Notes under the pieces: model-generated
Database searches by the model: none
Seen by the model: the letters and a program-made list of their open reading frames with translations, nothing else
Told to the model about the DNA's origin: nothing
Source of the DNA: Robertkochia aurantiaca
GTDB lineage: Bacteria > Bacteroidota > Bacteroidia > Flavobacteriales > Flavobacteriaceae
Reading direction: 5' to 3'
Length of the DNA stretch: 64,000 nt
Assembly: GCF_020166495.1 (NCBI RefSeq)
Contig: NZ_JAINZS010000004.1
Coordinates: 124,001-188,000 of the forward strand
Made by a program: the position numbers and the translations under genes
Shown: in pieces, positions 8,191 to 21,625 of the stretch
Layout: each line of letters begins with the position of its first letter
Numbering within the stretch: the first letter of the stretch is position 1

Positions 8191-9423
8191 CTAAATTAAT
8201 TGTTTTAGTGCTATTTCAAAAGCTGTGCTACTGATATTTGTTTTTGAGGCATTATGCCCATGGGTATTTGTGAGCGCTTTTCGTATTGTCTCAGAGGTAT
8301 CTTCGAAGATCGCTTCATCGGTCATCTCCACCCTTCTTTCCATAAAGTAGGCAAAAACACGAGCCATACCGCAATTTGAAATAAAATCAGGAATCAGACT
8401 GACCTGCTTATCGGTATGTTCCATGATCTCTCCAAAGAAGATCTCCTTATCTGCAAATGGCACATTGGCACCACATGAAACCACTTCCAGGCGGTTGTCG
8501 ATCAGTGAATCGATCTGCTTCCTCGTTATCAGCCTGGAGGCAGCACAAGGTGCAAAGATCTCAGCAGGTAATTCCCATACGCGCCTGTTCATCTCCTCAA
8601 ACGGAATCAGATTGGCGGCGGCAAGGGTATTACCTTTTTTATTCAGGAAGAAATCGGTGATCTCCTCAAAGGTAAAGCCTTCTTCCTTGATCACGCCACC
8701 GGCAATATCGATGATACCGATCACATTGGCTCCCATCTGTGCCAGGTAATACGCGGCAGCAGAACCTACGTTACCAAATCCCTGAACAATTGCTTTCTTA
8801 CCCTTGATATCACCTCCGTAAATATCATAATAGTGCTTTACCGCCACAGCAACGCCGTAACCGGTAATCATATCTGCCACGGTATATTTTCTCCTGATAT
8901 CAGGAGAGTAGTCTTTGCTTTCTATCACTTTGATCACTCCCTGACGCAACTGTCCGATACGGTTGATCTTGTCAGCTTCCGAAGGTTTAAAGTGACCATT
9001 AAAAACACCTTCCTGAGGATGCCATACCCCACAGTCTTCGGTAATGGGTATGACTTCGTGGATCTCATCTACATTAAGATCTCCTCCGGTACCGTAATAA
9101 CTTTTCAGCAAGGGAGAAACAGCCTTATACCATCTTTCCAGCACGCCTTTCTTCCGGGGATCCCTGGGGTTAAAATTAATACCCGACTTGGCGCCTCCGA
9201 TTGCAGGACCAGAGACGGTAAATTTCACCTCCATGGTCTTGGCGAGCGATAACACTTCATTCATATCAAGCCCTTCCCTCATGCGGGTTCCACCTCCGGC
9301 AGCTCCCCCACGAAGCGAATTAATCACCGTCCACCCTTCAGCTTCTGTTTCGGGGTCATTCCAGTGGAAGACGATCTCAGGCGCTTTATCTTCATATTGT
9401 TTAAGCAGTTCCTTCATGGTCAT
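8191..9423 (-). CDS. Glu/Leu/Phe/Val dehydrogenase family enzyme
   Basis: NAD(P)-dependent amino-acid dehydrogenase, 410 aa, most likely glutamate dehydrogenase though leucine/valine activity cannot be excluded. The substrate domain has GPAIGGAKSGINF with the conserved Lys79, and GTGGDLNVDE follows. The Rossmann motif GFGNVGSAAAYYLAQMG lies near residues 215-232. Two in-frame ATGs (9423 and 9417) are both possible starts. A perfect TATATTTG lies at 9444-9437, giving a very short leader. It heads a compact run into nhaD. Confidence 0.9.
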   Translation of the reverse strand: MTMKELLKQYEDKAPEIVFHWNDPETEAEGWTVINSLRGGAAGGGTRMREGLDMNEVLSLAKTMEVKFTVSGPAIGGAKSGINFNPRDPRKKGVLERWYKAVSPLLKSYYGTGGDLNVDEIHEVIPITEDCGVWHPQEGVFNGHFKPSEADKINRIGQLRQGVIKVIESKDYSPDIRRKYTVADMITGYGVAVAVKHYYDIYGGDIKGKKAIVQGFGNVGSAAAYYLAQMGANVIGIIDIAGGVIKEEGFTFEEITDFFLNKKGNTLAAANLIPFEEMNRRVWELPAEIFAPCAASRLITRKQIDSLIDNRLEVVSCGANVPFADKEIFFGEIMEHTDKQVSLIPDFISNCGMARVFAYFMERRVEMTDEAIFEDTSETIRKALTNTHGHNASKTNISSTAFEIALKQLI

Positions 9424-9436
9424 TTTTAAAATTTCA

Positions 9437-9444
9437 CAAATATA
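9437..9444 (-). promoter_or_regulatory. -7 element of the dehydrogenase gene
   Basis: TATATTTG on the minus strand, a perfect TAnnTTTG, 14 bases upstream of the first ATG. No good -33 element is seen at the expected spacing. The leader would be only about 7-13 bases. Confidence 0.5.
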
Positions 9445-9657
9445 AAAAACTTAGGCTGCCTTCCTAAAAGCTACTTCCGGAGGCAACTAACATTTAACCT
9501 TACAGCCAAAGAAATCAGGATTTACCAATGATAGAAAACAGGCCGGCTTTAAACAAGATATCGCCACCTTTGATTTCCAACAAGGCCATTTAGTACATCA
9601 TCTCTCTTCTGAATGTTGCGTGCTGTGCTGCCCTGAACCTGATAAACCTATCCTGTC

Positions 9658-10722
9658 TTAAGACCTATCAGGAAGATAGATCATCCCGCTGCTGTGATCC
9701 TTTTCCGCCCCCGTAACCGAGCTCAGGCAATTGACCTCATTTCTTAATCGAAGCACTCCCAGTAAGGCGAATATCAGGGCTTCCTTGTATTCCACCAGTA
9801 GCGGCTCGGGAACGACCAGAGAATTTTCACTGTAATAATGCATGCGTTTCAGCAGGTAACTGTTATAGGCACCCCCGCCGGTAACAAGCGTTTTTCCCTG
9901 TTGCAGCAGGTTCTTACCAATTTGTTTGGCGATATGTTCAACATAGGTACGTAGAATAACCTCTTCCGGCAGGTCAAACCCATCGATGAGCGGAAACACC
10001 TTTTCCTCTACCCATTCAATTCCCAATGATTTGGGATACGACATCGAATAGAACTCCAGATTATCAAGCGCTCCCATCAGTTCTTTATCAACGCTTCCCC
10101 TGGCTGCGAATTTCCCTCCCTCATCGTATGGTTTTCCGAGCCTGAGGGCATAATGATTCATCACGGTATTGACAGCGCAGATATCCCAGGCGATTCGCGT
10201 ACCCTTGTCAACGGTAGAAATATTGGCAAAACCGCCCAGATTCAGACAGTTGTCGTAGTCAGCAAAAAGCATCTCATCACCAATCGGAACTAATGGAGCT
10301 CCTTGTCCGCCAAGCGCCACATCCTGCACCCTGAAATCACACACTACCGGCACCGACAGATTTGAAGCAAGCTCCGGTCTGTTCCCTATTTGCAGGGTGA
10401 CCCCTTTTTCGGGTTTATGCAATATGGTATGCCCATGGGAGCATACAGCGTCGGGCGTTTTTTGGGTGCCTTTTAAAAAACCGGCGATCACAGCCGTAAG
10501 ATAATCGGTATAGTCCCGGTCGAGCTCTTCCAGTTGTTGTTCGTTGAAATTGACAGCGGCCCGCAGCTTGTTCTCCCAATCTGCAGGATATGGTACGGTC
10601 GTGGCACGATGAATCTCAAAGTCCCAACCTCCGTTGTGGTAGAGACTGATCTCAGCCAGATCGATCCCATCCAGCGAGGTTCCCGACATCACGCCGATAA
10701 CGTTGTAGTATGATTTTTCCAT
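9658..10722 (-). CDS. anmK: Anhydro-N-acetylmuramic acid kinase
   Basis: Cytoplasmic kinase that cleaves and phosphorylates 1,6-anhydro-MurNAc to MurNAc-6-phosphate in cell-wall recycling, 354 aa. The N-terminal phosphate-binding motif GVMSGTSLDGIDLAEI is near residues 9-24. The segments VCDFRVQDVALGGQGAPLVP and NLGGFANIS are characteristic, and VTGGGAYN lies near the C-terminus. The start at 10722 (MEKSYYNVIG) is chosen; the open frame runs 13 codons further into the intergenic region with no family-like sequence. It is divergent from the acyl-CoA dehydrogenase. Confidence 0.95.
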   Translation of the reverse strand: MEKSYYNVIGVMSGTSLDGIDLAEISLYHNGGWDFEIHRATTVPYPADWENKLRAAVNFNEQQLEELDRDYTDYLTAVIAGFLKGTQKTPDAVCSHGHTILHKPEKGVTLQIGNRPELASNLSVPVVCDFRVQDVALGGQGAPLVPIGDEMLFADYDNCLNLGGFANISTVDKGTRIAWDICAVNTVMNHYALRLGKPYDEGGKFAARGSVDKELMGALDNLEFYSMSYPKSLGIEWVEEKVFPLIDGFDLPEEVILRTYVEHIAKQIGKNLLQQGKTLVTGGGAYNSYLLKRMHYYSENSLVVPEPLLVEYKEALIFALLGVLRLRNEVNCLSSVTGAEKDHSSGMIYLPDRS

Positions 10723-10746
10723 ATGGGTAAAAATAACCAAGTTCCA

Positions 10747-10777
10747 TTGAAAAAATTGCAATTTAAAGCTATCTTTG
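10747..10777 (+). promoter_or_regulatory. Promoter of the acyl-CoA dehydrogenase gene
   Basis: TTG (10747-10749), a 20-base spacer and TATCTTTG (10770-10777), a full match to the Bacteroidota promoter pattern. The leader to the ATG at 10806 would be about 23 bases. Confidence 0.65.
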
Positions 10778-10805
10778 AGCCCCTTTTAAAAAAAATTGAC
10801 AAGAA

Positions 10806-11948
10806 ATGGATTTTAAACTTTCCGAAGAACATTTAATGATTCAACAGGCAGCCAGGGATTTTGCACAGACTGAATTACTCCCCGGTGTGATAGAAAGAGA
10901 TGAAAAACAAGAGTTTCCCGCTGAACAGGTTAAAAAAATGGGAGAGCTCGGTTTTATGGGAATGATGGTATCTCCGGAGTACGGAGGGAGCGGCATGGAC
11001 ACCGTTTCTTACGTTCTGGTCATGGAAGAATTGTCAAAAATAGATGCCTCGGCTTCGGTGATCGTTTCGGTTAACAATTCACTGGTTTGCTGGGGTCTCG
11101 AAACCTTCGGAACAGAAGAACAAAAACAAAAATACCTGCCTCGCCTGGCTTCAGGAGAGATCATCGGAGCCTTCTGCCTCTCAGAGCCGGAAGCCGGAAG
11201 TGATGCAACAAGCCAGAAAACAACCGCTATCGATAAAGGTGATCACTACCTATTGAACGGCACCAAGAACTGGATCACCAACGGAGGTTCAGCCGACGTT
11301 TACCTGGTGATCGCACAGACCTATCCTGAAAAAGGACATAAAGGAATCAACGCCCTTATCGTTGAAAAAGGTATGGACGGATTTGAGATCGGACCGAAAG
11401 AACAAAAAATGGGAATTCGCGGAAGCGACACCCACTCGCTGATGTTCACCGATGTAAAAGTACCCAAGGAAAACCGCATAGGGGAAGACGGTTTCGGGTT
11501 TAAATTCGCTATGAAAACCCTTTCAGGAGGAAGAATTGGTATTGCTGCTCAGGCCCTTGGTATCGCCTCGGGGGCTTATGAAATGTCTAAAAAATACTCT
11601 AAGGAGCGTAAGGCCTTCGGGAAAGAAATCTACAAACACCAGGCCATCGCATTTAAACTGGCCGATATGCATACCAAGATAGAAGCCGCCAGACACCTGG
11701 TCATGAAAGCCGCCTGGGATAAAGACAACGGAGGCAATTACGATCTGTCAAGTGCCATGGCGAAACTCTATGCTTCTGAAGTTGCCATGGAAACCGCAGT
11801 GGAAGCCGTACAGGTTCACGGAGGAAATGGTTACGTAAAAGAATACCATGTGGAGCGACTCATGCGTGACGCCAAGATCACACAGATATATGAGGGTACC
11901 TCAGAAATTCAAAAGATTGTAATCTCACGCAGCATTCTGCAAGACTAA
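10806..11948 (+). CDS. Acyl-CoA dehydrogenase (FAD)
   Basis: Flavin enzyme of fatty-acid or branched-chain acyl-CoA oxidation, 380 aa, the family's usual size. The FAD/substrate signature GAFCLSEPEAGSD is near residues 119-131. The C-terminal signature VQVHGGNGYV is followed by QIYEGTSEIQ, where Glu363 is the position of the catalytic base in short-chain and medium-chain members. Chain-length preference cannot be read from the sequence, but the short-chain/butyryl type is the closest in overall appearance. It is monocistronic, with its own promoter and a strong terminator. Confidence 0.93.
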   Translation: MDFKLSEEHLMIQQAARDFAQTELLPGVIERDEKQEFPAEQVKKMGELGFMGMMVSPEYGGSGMDTVSYVLVMEELSKIDASASVIVSVNNSLVCWGLETFGTEEQKQKYLPRLASGEIIGAFCLSEPEAGSDATSQKTTAIDKGDHYLLNGTKNWITNGGSADVYLVIAQTYPEKGHKGINALIVEKGMDGFEIGPKEQKMGIRGSDTHSLMFTDVKVPKENRIGEDGFGFKFAMKTLSGGRIGIAAQALGIASGAYEMSKKYSKERKAFGKEIYKHQAIAFKLADMHTKIEAARHLVMKAAWDKDNGGNYDLSSAMAKLYASEVAMETAVEAVQVHGGNGYVKEYHVERLMRDAKITQIYEGTSEIQKIVISRSILQD

Positions 11949-11980
11949 TCGGCTAAGACCGATATTTAGATAAAATTCTA

Positions 11981-12015
11981 AGCACGAACACCTAAAGGTC
12001 TTCGTGCTTTTTTTT
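11981..12015. terminator. Bidirectional terminator between convergent genes
   Basis: AGCACGAA (11981-11988) pairs with TTCGTGCT (12001-12008) and is followed by a T-run to 12015. It ends the acyl-CoA dehydrogenase transcript. The last codons and stop of the nucleotidyltransferase (stop at 11994-11992) lie inside this hairpin, so the coding end and the terminator overlap. Confidence 0.75.
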
Positions 12016-12858
12016 GTTTAAATACGCCCGCATCTGCTCCAGGTCTTCTTTGGAAGTAAGGTCGGGTACGTGTTCTGAAACCGGGATACCATACACCGAT
12101 CCGGGCTTCGCAGCCACAAGATTCAACAGGGCAGTCGGAATCTCCTTCTCATCACGCACGGGGTGTAGCGGACAAGCCTTAAGAAAAGGCCAAATCTGCT
12201 CCCCGCTGAAGCGGAAGATGTTCATACTTACCCGTAATACCCCTTCTGAATCACGATATCGATCCATAGAGTCCGGGTTCGGCTTCTCGATAATGTCAGT
12301 AAGAAATCCCAGCTCATCAAAACGCATAAGGGCAAATCGTGCAATACGCTGGTTATCGAACCTGAGAGCGGCCCTGTCATATGCGATCAATGCATTTTCA
12401 TGGGTATCGTGCTTCAACGCCTTCAAAACCTCCACACTATAAAGGTTATCACTATTGCAAACAGTGAAGGTAGCACCTTGTAATTCCTGGTGTTGTTCCA
12501 TACACTGCAACAGAGCATCGGCAGTACCCATGGACTTGGACCTCCCGGGGGGCACCACCTGTCTGGCAAAGCGAACCTCCGGTTGCTCTTTTCCTTGAAA
12601 GGATGCGGAATGCCCGTAAAGCTTTCTGAATGCAGCATCGTTCTCCCCGGTGACCAGGTAAATGGTCTTATACCCCGCCTCTATCGCATGCTGAATAATA
12701 AAATCAAGCAGGGGTTTTCCTGTACCTCCCAGGGGAATAAGCCCTTTGCTAAGCGTATTTGCTGCCTGTTCATCCTGCTCTGAAAGGTTCCGGGCCTGTG
12801 ACTTTTTCATTCTGGAAGAAGCCCCTCCGGCCAAAATGATCAATTTATCGTGACTCAT
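11992..12858 (-). CDS. Sugar-phosphate nucleotidyltransferase-like protein
   Basis: NTP-transferase-fold protein of 288 aa, expected to make a nucleotide sugar from a sugar-1-phosphate. The signature LAGGASSRMKKS (residues 9-20) matches the nucleotide-binding loop, and TGENDAAFRKLYG and VCNSDNLYSVE follow as in this fold. There is no acyltransferase or left-handed helix domain. The start is the ATG at 12858, overlapping the GHMP kinase stop by 14 bases, so translation is probably coupled. Its direct pairing with a galactokinase-like kinase suggests that it uses the kinase product. The nucleotide and sugar are inferred, not shown. Confidence 0.8.
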   Translation of the reverse strand: MSHDKLIILAGGASSRMKKSQARNLSEQDEQAANTLSKGLIPLGGTGKPLLDFIIQHAIEAGYKTIYLVTGENDAAFRKLYGHSASFQGKEQPEVRFARQVVPPGRSKSMGTADALLQCMEQHQELQGATFTVCNSDNLYSVEVLKALKHDTHENALIAYDRAALRFDNQRIARFALMRFDELGFLTDIIEKPNPDSMDRYRDSEGVLRVSMNIFRFSGEQIWPFLKACPLHPVRDEKEIPTALLNLVAAKPGSVYGIPVSEHVPDLTSKEDLEQMRAYLNKKKHEDL

Positions 12859-13924
12859 GAAATCCTGTGTTTGCTCCTGTGATCTTTGCCTCAAATACCT
12901 CCCTGGGGTTACAGGCATCGATGGCTCTGATCACCTTTTCCTTATTCTCCTCCGGCAACAGGGCCACCATGCAGCCGCCGCCACCTGATCCTACGATCTT
13001 GGCACCACAGGCTCCTGCTTTCATAGAAGCTTCGATCATATTATCTATTTCAGGCACAGACACCCCGACAAGATCGCGTAAGATAGTATGATGCTCGTAC
13101 ATTAATCTTCCCAAAGACACTATATCCGGTTCCTCCCCGCGAAGAATTTCGCGTGCCTGCCGGGTAATGGAATGGTTCCTTACCGCCGCTTCAAAAAGGG
13201 GTATTTCTTTCTTCTTTAAAAGCGACCTGTACTCACCGATCGCTTCGCTTTTCACCTTCTTAATATCAAATGAGGGATCGGCCTCGGCCACCCGATCGAT
13301 GGCACTGGTAACCAGTTTTCTTTTCTCACCAAGCATGTTCAGGGTTTCTTTGGAAATACCTGAATCTCCGACCACCAATATTCCACCCGGATCATTCAAC
13401 CGCTCATAACTCGCCCTCAGGGGGTCGATTGCCAGCACACCACCCAGACTGATCGCATATTGATCCATCAAGCCTCCCGGACTGTCGAACTCGAGCACCT
13501 CAGCTTCATAGGCCATCTTTGCGAGCAGATCGGTTGTAAAATTCGTTACGCCTTCTGAAGCTTCCGCCAGAAATCGAATCCATGCCACCATTACAGCTGA
13601 CGAACTGGAAAGACCGGCATTTACCGGGATATTTCCCGAGAGCCTGATACGGTAGCCTTTGCGCAGATTCCAGCCATATCTCCTTGCAACGCGAAGACCG
13701 GCTATGAAATAACGAGCCTCTCCTTTCAGCTCCTCCTCATCTAACCGAAAACTCACTGATTTATTTATATCGGGCATGTCGATCTGTATGATATTCATAT
13801 CAGCCGGAGTCGACTCTAATCTGATGTATCTGTTTATAGTTGCTGCTATGACGGGCAAGCCCAGGTAATCCTGGTGATCTCCATACAGGCATACACGTGC
13901 GGGAACTATTATTTCTGCAACCAT
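12845..13924 (-). CDS. GHMP kinase, galactokinase-like
   Basis: Small-molecule kinase of the GHMP family, 359 aa. VPARVCLYGDHQDYLG (residues 7-22) corresponds to the galactokinase GEHxDY substrate loop. PVNAGLSSSSAVM (about 110-122) is the ATP-binding motif, FDSPGGLMDQ precedes the catalytic Asp region, and GSGGGGCMVALL is motif 3 near the C-terminus. The start is the ATG at 13924, four bases after the GH109-like gene; an upstream extension of the frame lies inside that gene. Candidate substrates are galactose, GalNAc or GlcNAc, or a heptose. The neighbouring GH109-like enzyme favours an amino sugar. Confidence 0.82.
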   Translation of the reverse strand: MVAEIIVPARVCLYGDHQDYLGLPVIAATINRYIRLESTPADMNIIQIDMPDINKSVSFRLDEEELKGEARYFIAGLRVARRYGWNLRKGYRIRLSGNIPVNAGLSSSSAVMVAWIRFLAEASEGVTNFTTDLLAKMAYEAEVLEFDSPGGLMDQYAISLGGVLAIDPLRASYERLNDPGGILVVGDSGISKETLNMLGEKRKLVTSAIDRVAEADPSFDIKKVKSEAIGEYRSLLKKKEIPLFEAAVRNHSITRQAREILRGEEPDIVSLGRLMYEHHTILRDLVGVSVPEIDNMIEASMKAGACGAKIVGSGGGGCMVALLPEENKEKVIRAIDACNPREVFEAKITGANTGFHESR

Positions 13925-13928
13925 AATA

Positions 13929-15290
13929 TCAGTAAGTTTCCTTGATCCAGTTATAAGGCTCTCTGCGCATCCAGTCTCCCCGGGTAAAATCAGGAAATGC
14001 CTGCGGCTCGCCATTATTAGCAATAGAAATTTCACTCAATGGGGTAATGGCACTCCAGGCAGCAGCGTCATAGGCGTCAATAGGCGGTGCCACCCCGGCC
14101 CTTGCCGATTCAACAAAAGCATTCAGCACAAAAAAATCCATCCCCCCATGTCCTGCATCCCTTGCGTAATCACCATAACGCCTCCAGAGTGGATGATCAT
14201 ATTTCTCCAGCCAGGGTGTGGCCTCATCCCACTGATGAGGCTCAGATACTCCTTCTATATATATTCGGGATCCGTCAACCTCCCATAATCCATTCGCTCC
14301 CTGTACCCGGAATCCCAGCGAGTACGGCCGTGGTAAATTACAATCATGAGTCACGATGATGGTTTCCCCTCTGGCTGTTTCTAGGGTGGTAGTGATCACA
14401 TCCCCTTGCTTAAATTTCACCGATGCGTTCGGGTGTTCAGGCCCGCCGGTCTGTACGACATAATTATGCAGCCCGATACCTTTAGAAGCATGAGAGCTCA
14501 GTGAAACAAACCGGTTACCTCTGTTGATATCACTCATTACAGCAATGGGCCCTATACCATGTGTAGGGTACACATCGGCATTACGCCTAACCGAATGCCA
14601 GGTACGCCAATGGGCTTCAGAAACCCCTTTCTCACCAAATTCTGCTCCTTTACCATAGGGGGTCTTTCCGTCATTGAACTTCACCCCTCTTAAATCATGC
14701 TGGTAGCCACACCTGAAATGCACCAACTCTCCAAAAACGCCCTCCCGCACCATTCGAAGTATGGCCATCACATCCCTGCGGTAATTAACATTTTCCAGCA
14801 ACATCAGATGGGTACCTGTCTCCTCATGGGTATTGACAAGGTCCCAGCATTCTTCCAGGGTATTGGCGGCAGACACTTCGAGCCCGGTGTATTTACCCGC
14901 CTTCATGGAATCTTTCGCCATTTTGGTATGCCAGAGCCATGGGGTAGCGATAACTACTGCATCCAGGGTGTCCTGCTGCAATAAATTGCGGTAATCCCAT
15001 TCATCTTTCCCGTAATAAGCAGGCTGTTTCAGGTTTCTCTCCCGGAAAATCTCACGACAGATCGAAATACGCTCCGGATCGATATCACAAATTGCTGTTA
15101 TCTCTACATCATTCCGCAAAAGCAGGTTCTTAAGATGTGAGGTACCCCGCAACCCTGCACCGATCAAGCCTACCCGTAAAACAGCATCCTTACTGTTACC
15201 TGAAAAGGCGATCGAGGGAGCTAGGCCAATTGCGGCTCCGGCCAGGGAGCTTTGCTTAATGAATCTTCTTCTCTCATTCGTGTAATTCAT
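13929..15290 (-). CDS. Gfo/Idh/MocA-family protein, GH109-like, Tat signal
   Basis: NAD-dependent oxidoreductase-fold protein, 453 aa, closely resembling glycoside hydrolase family 109, which removes alpha-N-acetylgalactosamine by a redox-assisted mechanism. The N-terminus ERRRFIKQSSLAGAAIG is a twin-arginine signal. The Rossmann segment RVGLIGAGLRGTSHL (about 38-52) and AICDID follow. The motifs VIATPWLWHTKMA and GLEVSAANTLEECW are typical of GH109-like members. It is the first gene of a three-gene run with the GHMP kinase and the nucleotidyltransferase. Exported location plus cytosolic partners implies that the released sugar is imported. Confidence 0.82.
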   Translation of the reverse strand: MNYTNERRRFIKQSSLAGAAIGLAPSIAFSGNSKDAVLRVGLIGAGLRGTSHLKNLLLRNDVEITAICDIDPERISICREIFRERNLKQPAYYGKDEWDYRNLLQQDTLDAVVIATPWLWHTKMAKDSMKAGKYTGLEVSAANTLEECWDLVNTHEETGTHLMLLENVNYRRDVMAILRMVREGVFGELVHFRCGYQHDLRGVKFNDGKTPYGKGAEFGEKGVSEAHWRTWHSVRRNADVYPTHGIGPIAVMSDINRGNRFVSLSSHASKGIGLHNYVVQTGGPEHPNASVKFKQGDVITTTLETARGETIIVTHDCNLPRPYSLGFRVQGANGLWEVDGSRIYIEGVSEPHQWDEATPWLEKYDHPLWRRYGDYARDAGHGGMDFFVLNAFVESARAGVAPPIDAYDAAAWSAITPLSEISIANNGEPQAFPDFTRGDWMRREPYNWIKETY

Positions 15291-15600
15291 AGGGACGGTT
15301 TTTTGATTTCATGTAATCAAGTACTGATATAAAAATAGTACAGTTGTGGTTCGCAACCTGATAACGGCGGCTATTGTTCACCAAAAAAAAGAACCCGCCG
15401 GCCTCCTTCAAAAGCTAAATTGCTGATTTCTAAAATTAAAGCCTGTGAATTGTACATTTCGCAAAATACCATCCGTCAAATTACACACCTAATAAAAATT
15501 CAACTTTTTAGCTCATTTTTTAAACTTAATTCACCTTTTTGAATTATACTTTAAATTAAAATCAGAGTTTTCTACAGCTCTGTGAAAATAATTGAAAAAG
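15291..15600. other. Non-coding gap upstream of gltB
   Basis: About 310 AT-rich bases between the divergent GH109-like gene and gltB. No open frame, perfect TAnnTTTG or stable hairpin with a T-run was seen. TACATTTC at 15453-15460 is a one-mismatch -7 candidate. The gap must hold the glutamate synthase promoter, but it cannot be placed. Confidence 0.5.
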
Positions 15601-20112
<4,512 letters not shown>

Positions 20113-20114
20113 CC

Positions 20115-21572
20115 ATGGGAGAGATAAGAGGATTTTTAACATATGACAGAAAGGAAGAGCCCGAGAGCCCTGTAACCCAAAGAACGAAAGACTATAAAGA
20201 ATTCACCAAGCCGCTTTCTGAAGAGGAAATGCAAGCGCAGGGGGCCCGGTGTATGGATTGCGGCATCCCGTTTTGTCACAGCGGGTGTCCCTTGGGGAAT
20301 CTCATTCCCGACTTCAACGATGCCGTATACCGGAATGACTGGGAAGAAGCCCTGCGATTACTGCATGCCACCAATAATTTCCCTGAATTCACCGGAAGGC
20401 TTTGTCCGGCGCCCTGCGAATCGGCCTGCGTCTTAGGTATCGTTAAACCACCGGTAGCAATAGAGCTGATCGAAAAAACAATTGTTGAAAGAGGTTTTAA
20501 GGAAGGTTGGATACAACCCCAACCACCGAAAGAAAGAACCGGCAAGACCGTTGCAGTGATCGGTTCAGGACCCGCCGGACTGGCGGCCGCCCAGCAGCTC
20601 AACCGTGCCGGGCACGAGGTAACCGTTTTTGAGAGGGATGCCAAACCCGGTGGTCTGCTGCGATATGGCATTCCGGATTTTAAACTGGAAAAACATATCA
20701 TCGACCGCAGAATAGCCATCCTTGAGGCAGAAGGCATCATATTCAGGGTGAATGCAGAAGTAGGAAAGAACGTCGCCGCAGAGGAGCTGGCTGATTTTGA
20801 TGCCGTAGTGCTTTGCATCGGGTCTACCACCCGAAGAAAGCTGCCCGTCAAAGGAAGTGATGCGACCGGAATCATTCAGGCCATGGAATTTTTAAAACAC
20901 AACAACCTGGTGGTCGACGGCCTTGCAAAACAAGAGCCCGGGTTGAATGCCAAAGACAAACACGTGATTGTGATCGGTGGCGGTGATACAGGGTCAGACT
21001 GCATAGGAACCTCCAACCGTCATGGCGCAAAATCTGTAACCAATTTTGAGATCATGCCACGCCCGGCTTCAGAAAGAACGACAGATCACCCCTGGCCATA
21101 CTGGCCCTTCACCCTCAAGACTAGCTCATCTCACGAAGAAGGGTGTGACCGGAACTGGAGCGTTATGACCAAGGAATTCATCAAAGACGACAATGGAAAA
21201 CTGACCGGACTGAAAACCGTTTCGGTTTCCTGGAAAGAGATACCCGGAGAGAGACCTCAGCTGGTGGAGATTCCCGAAACCGAGAAAGTCTGGCCCTGTG
21301 ATATGGTTTTACTGGCCCTGGGCTTTACCGGTCCGGAGCAACAGATAACAGACCTTTTACAGCTGAATACTGACAGCAGGGGAAATATCTCCGGCGAAAA
21401 TTACCAAACCAATCTGAAGCATGTATTCGCTGCCGGCGACGCCAGGAGAGGACAGTCACTCATCGTATGGGCCATATCTGAAGGAAGGGAGGCTGCCAGG
21501 GCAGTAGACACCTATCTTATGGGAAGCTCCCAACTGCCATCAAAAGGTCATGGGGATCTTCCTGCTGCATAA
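20115..21572 (+). CDS. gltD: Glutamate synthase, small subunit
   Basis: Small subunit of GOGAT, 485 aa, delivering electrons from NAD(P)H through FAD and iron-sulfur clusters to GltB. The N-terminal cluster-binding region is complete: CMDCGIPFCHSGCP and CPAPCESAC. The FAD motif GSGPAGLAAAQQL follows near residue 150 and the NADPH motif IGGGDTGSDC near residue 290. The C-terminal FAD-binding AAGDARRGQSLIVWA is typical. Cotranscribed with gltB, two bases apart. Confidence 0.96.
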   Translation: MGEIRGFLTYDRKEEPESPVTQRTKDYKEFTKPLSEEEMQAQGARCMDCGIPFCHSGCPLGNLIPDFNDAVYRNDWEEALRLLHATNNFPEFTGRLCPAPCESACVLGIVKPPVAIELIEKTIVERGFKEGWIQPQPPKERTGKTVAVIGSGPAGLAAAQQLNRAGHEVTVFERDAKPGGLLRYGIPDFKLEKHIIDRRIAILEAEGIIFRVNAEVGKNVAAEELADFDAVVLCIGSTTRRKLPVKGSDATGIIQAMEFLKHNNLVVDGLAKQEPGLNAKDKHVIVIGGGDTGSDCIGTSNRHGAKSVTNFEIMPRPASERTTDHPWPYWPFTLKTSSSHEEGCDRNWSVMTKEFIKDDNGKLTGLKTVSVSWKEIPGERPQLVEIPETEKVWPCDMVLLALGFTGPEQQITDLLQLNTDSRGNISGENYQTNLKHVFAAGDARRGQSLIVWAISEGREAARAVDTYLMGSSQLPSKGHGDLPAA

Positions 21573-21625
21573 AGAAACCTTTTATAAAAAGAAAGATTCA
21601 GTCGGGGGAATCGTACCTTCATGTT

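Noticed and set aside
11992-12008. Frameshift or truncation at the end of the nucleotidyltransferase gene
   Set aside because: The final codons simply overlap the terminator hairpin; the protein ends in a plausible charged tail and the frame is intact.
15592-15600. TTG start for gltB three codons upstream
   Set aside because: ATG codons at 15601 and 15604 give the expected propeptide length before the nucleophile Cys; there is no ribosome-binding site favouring TTG.
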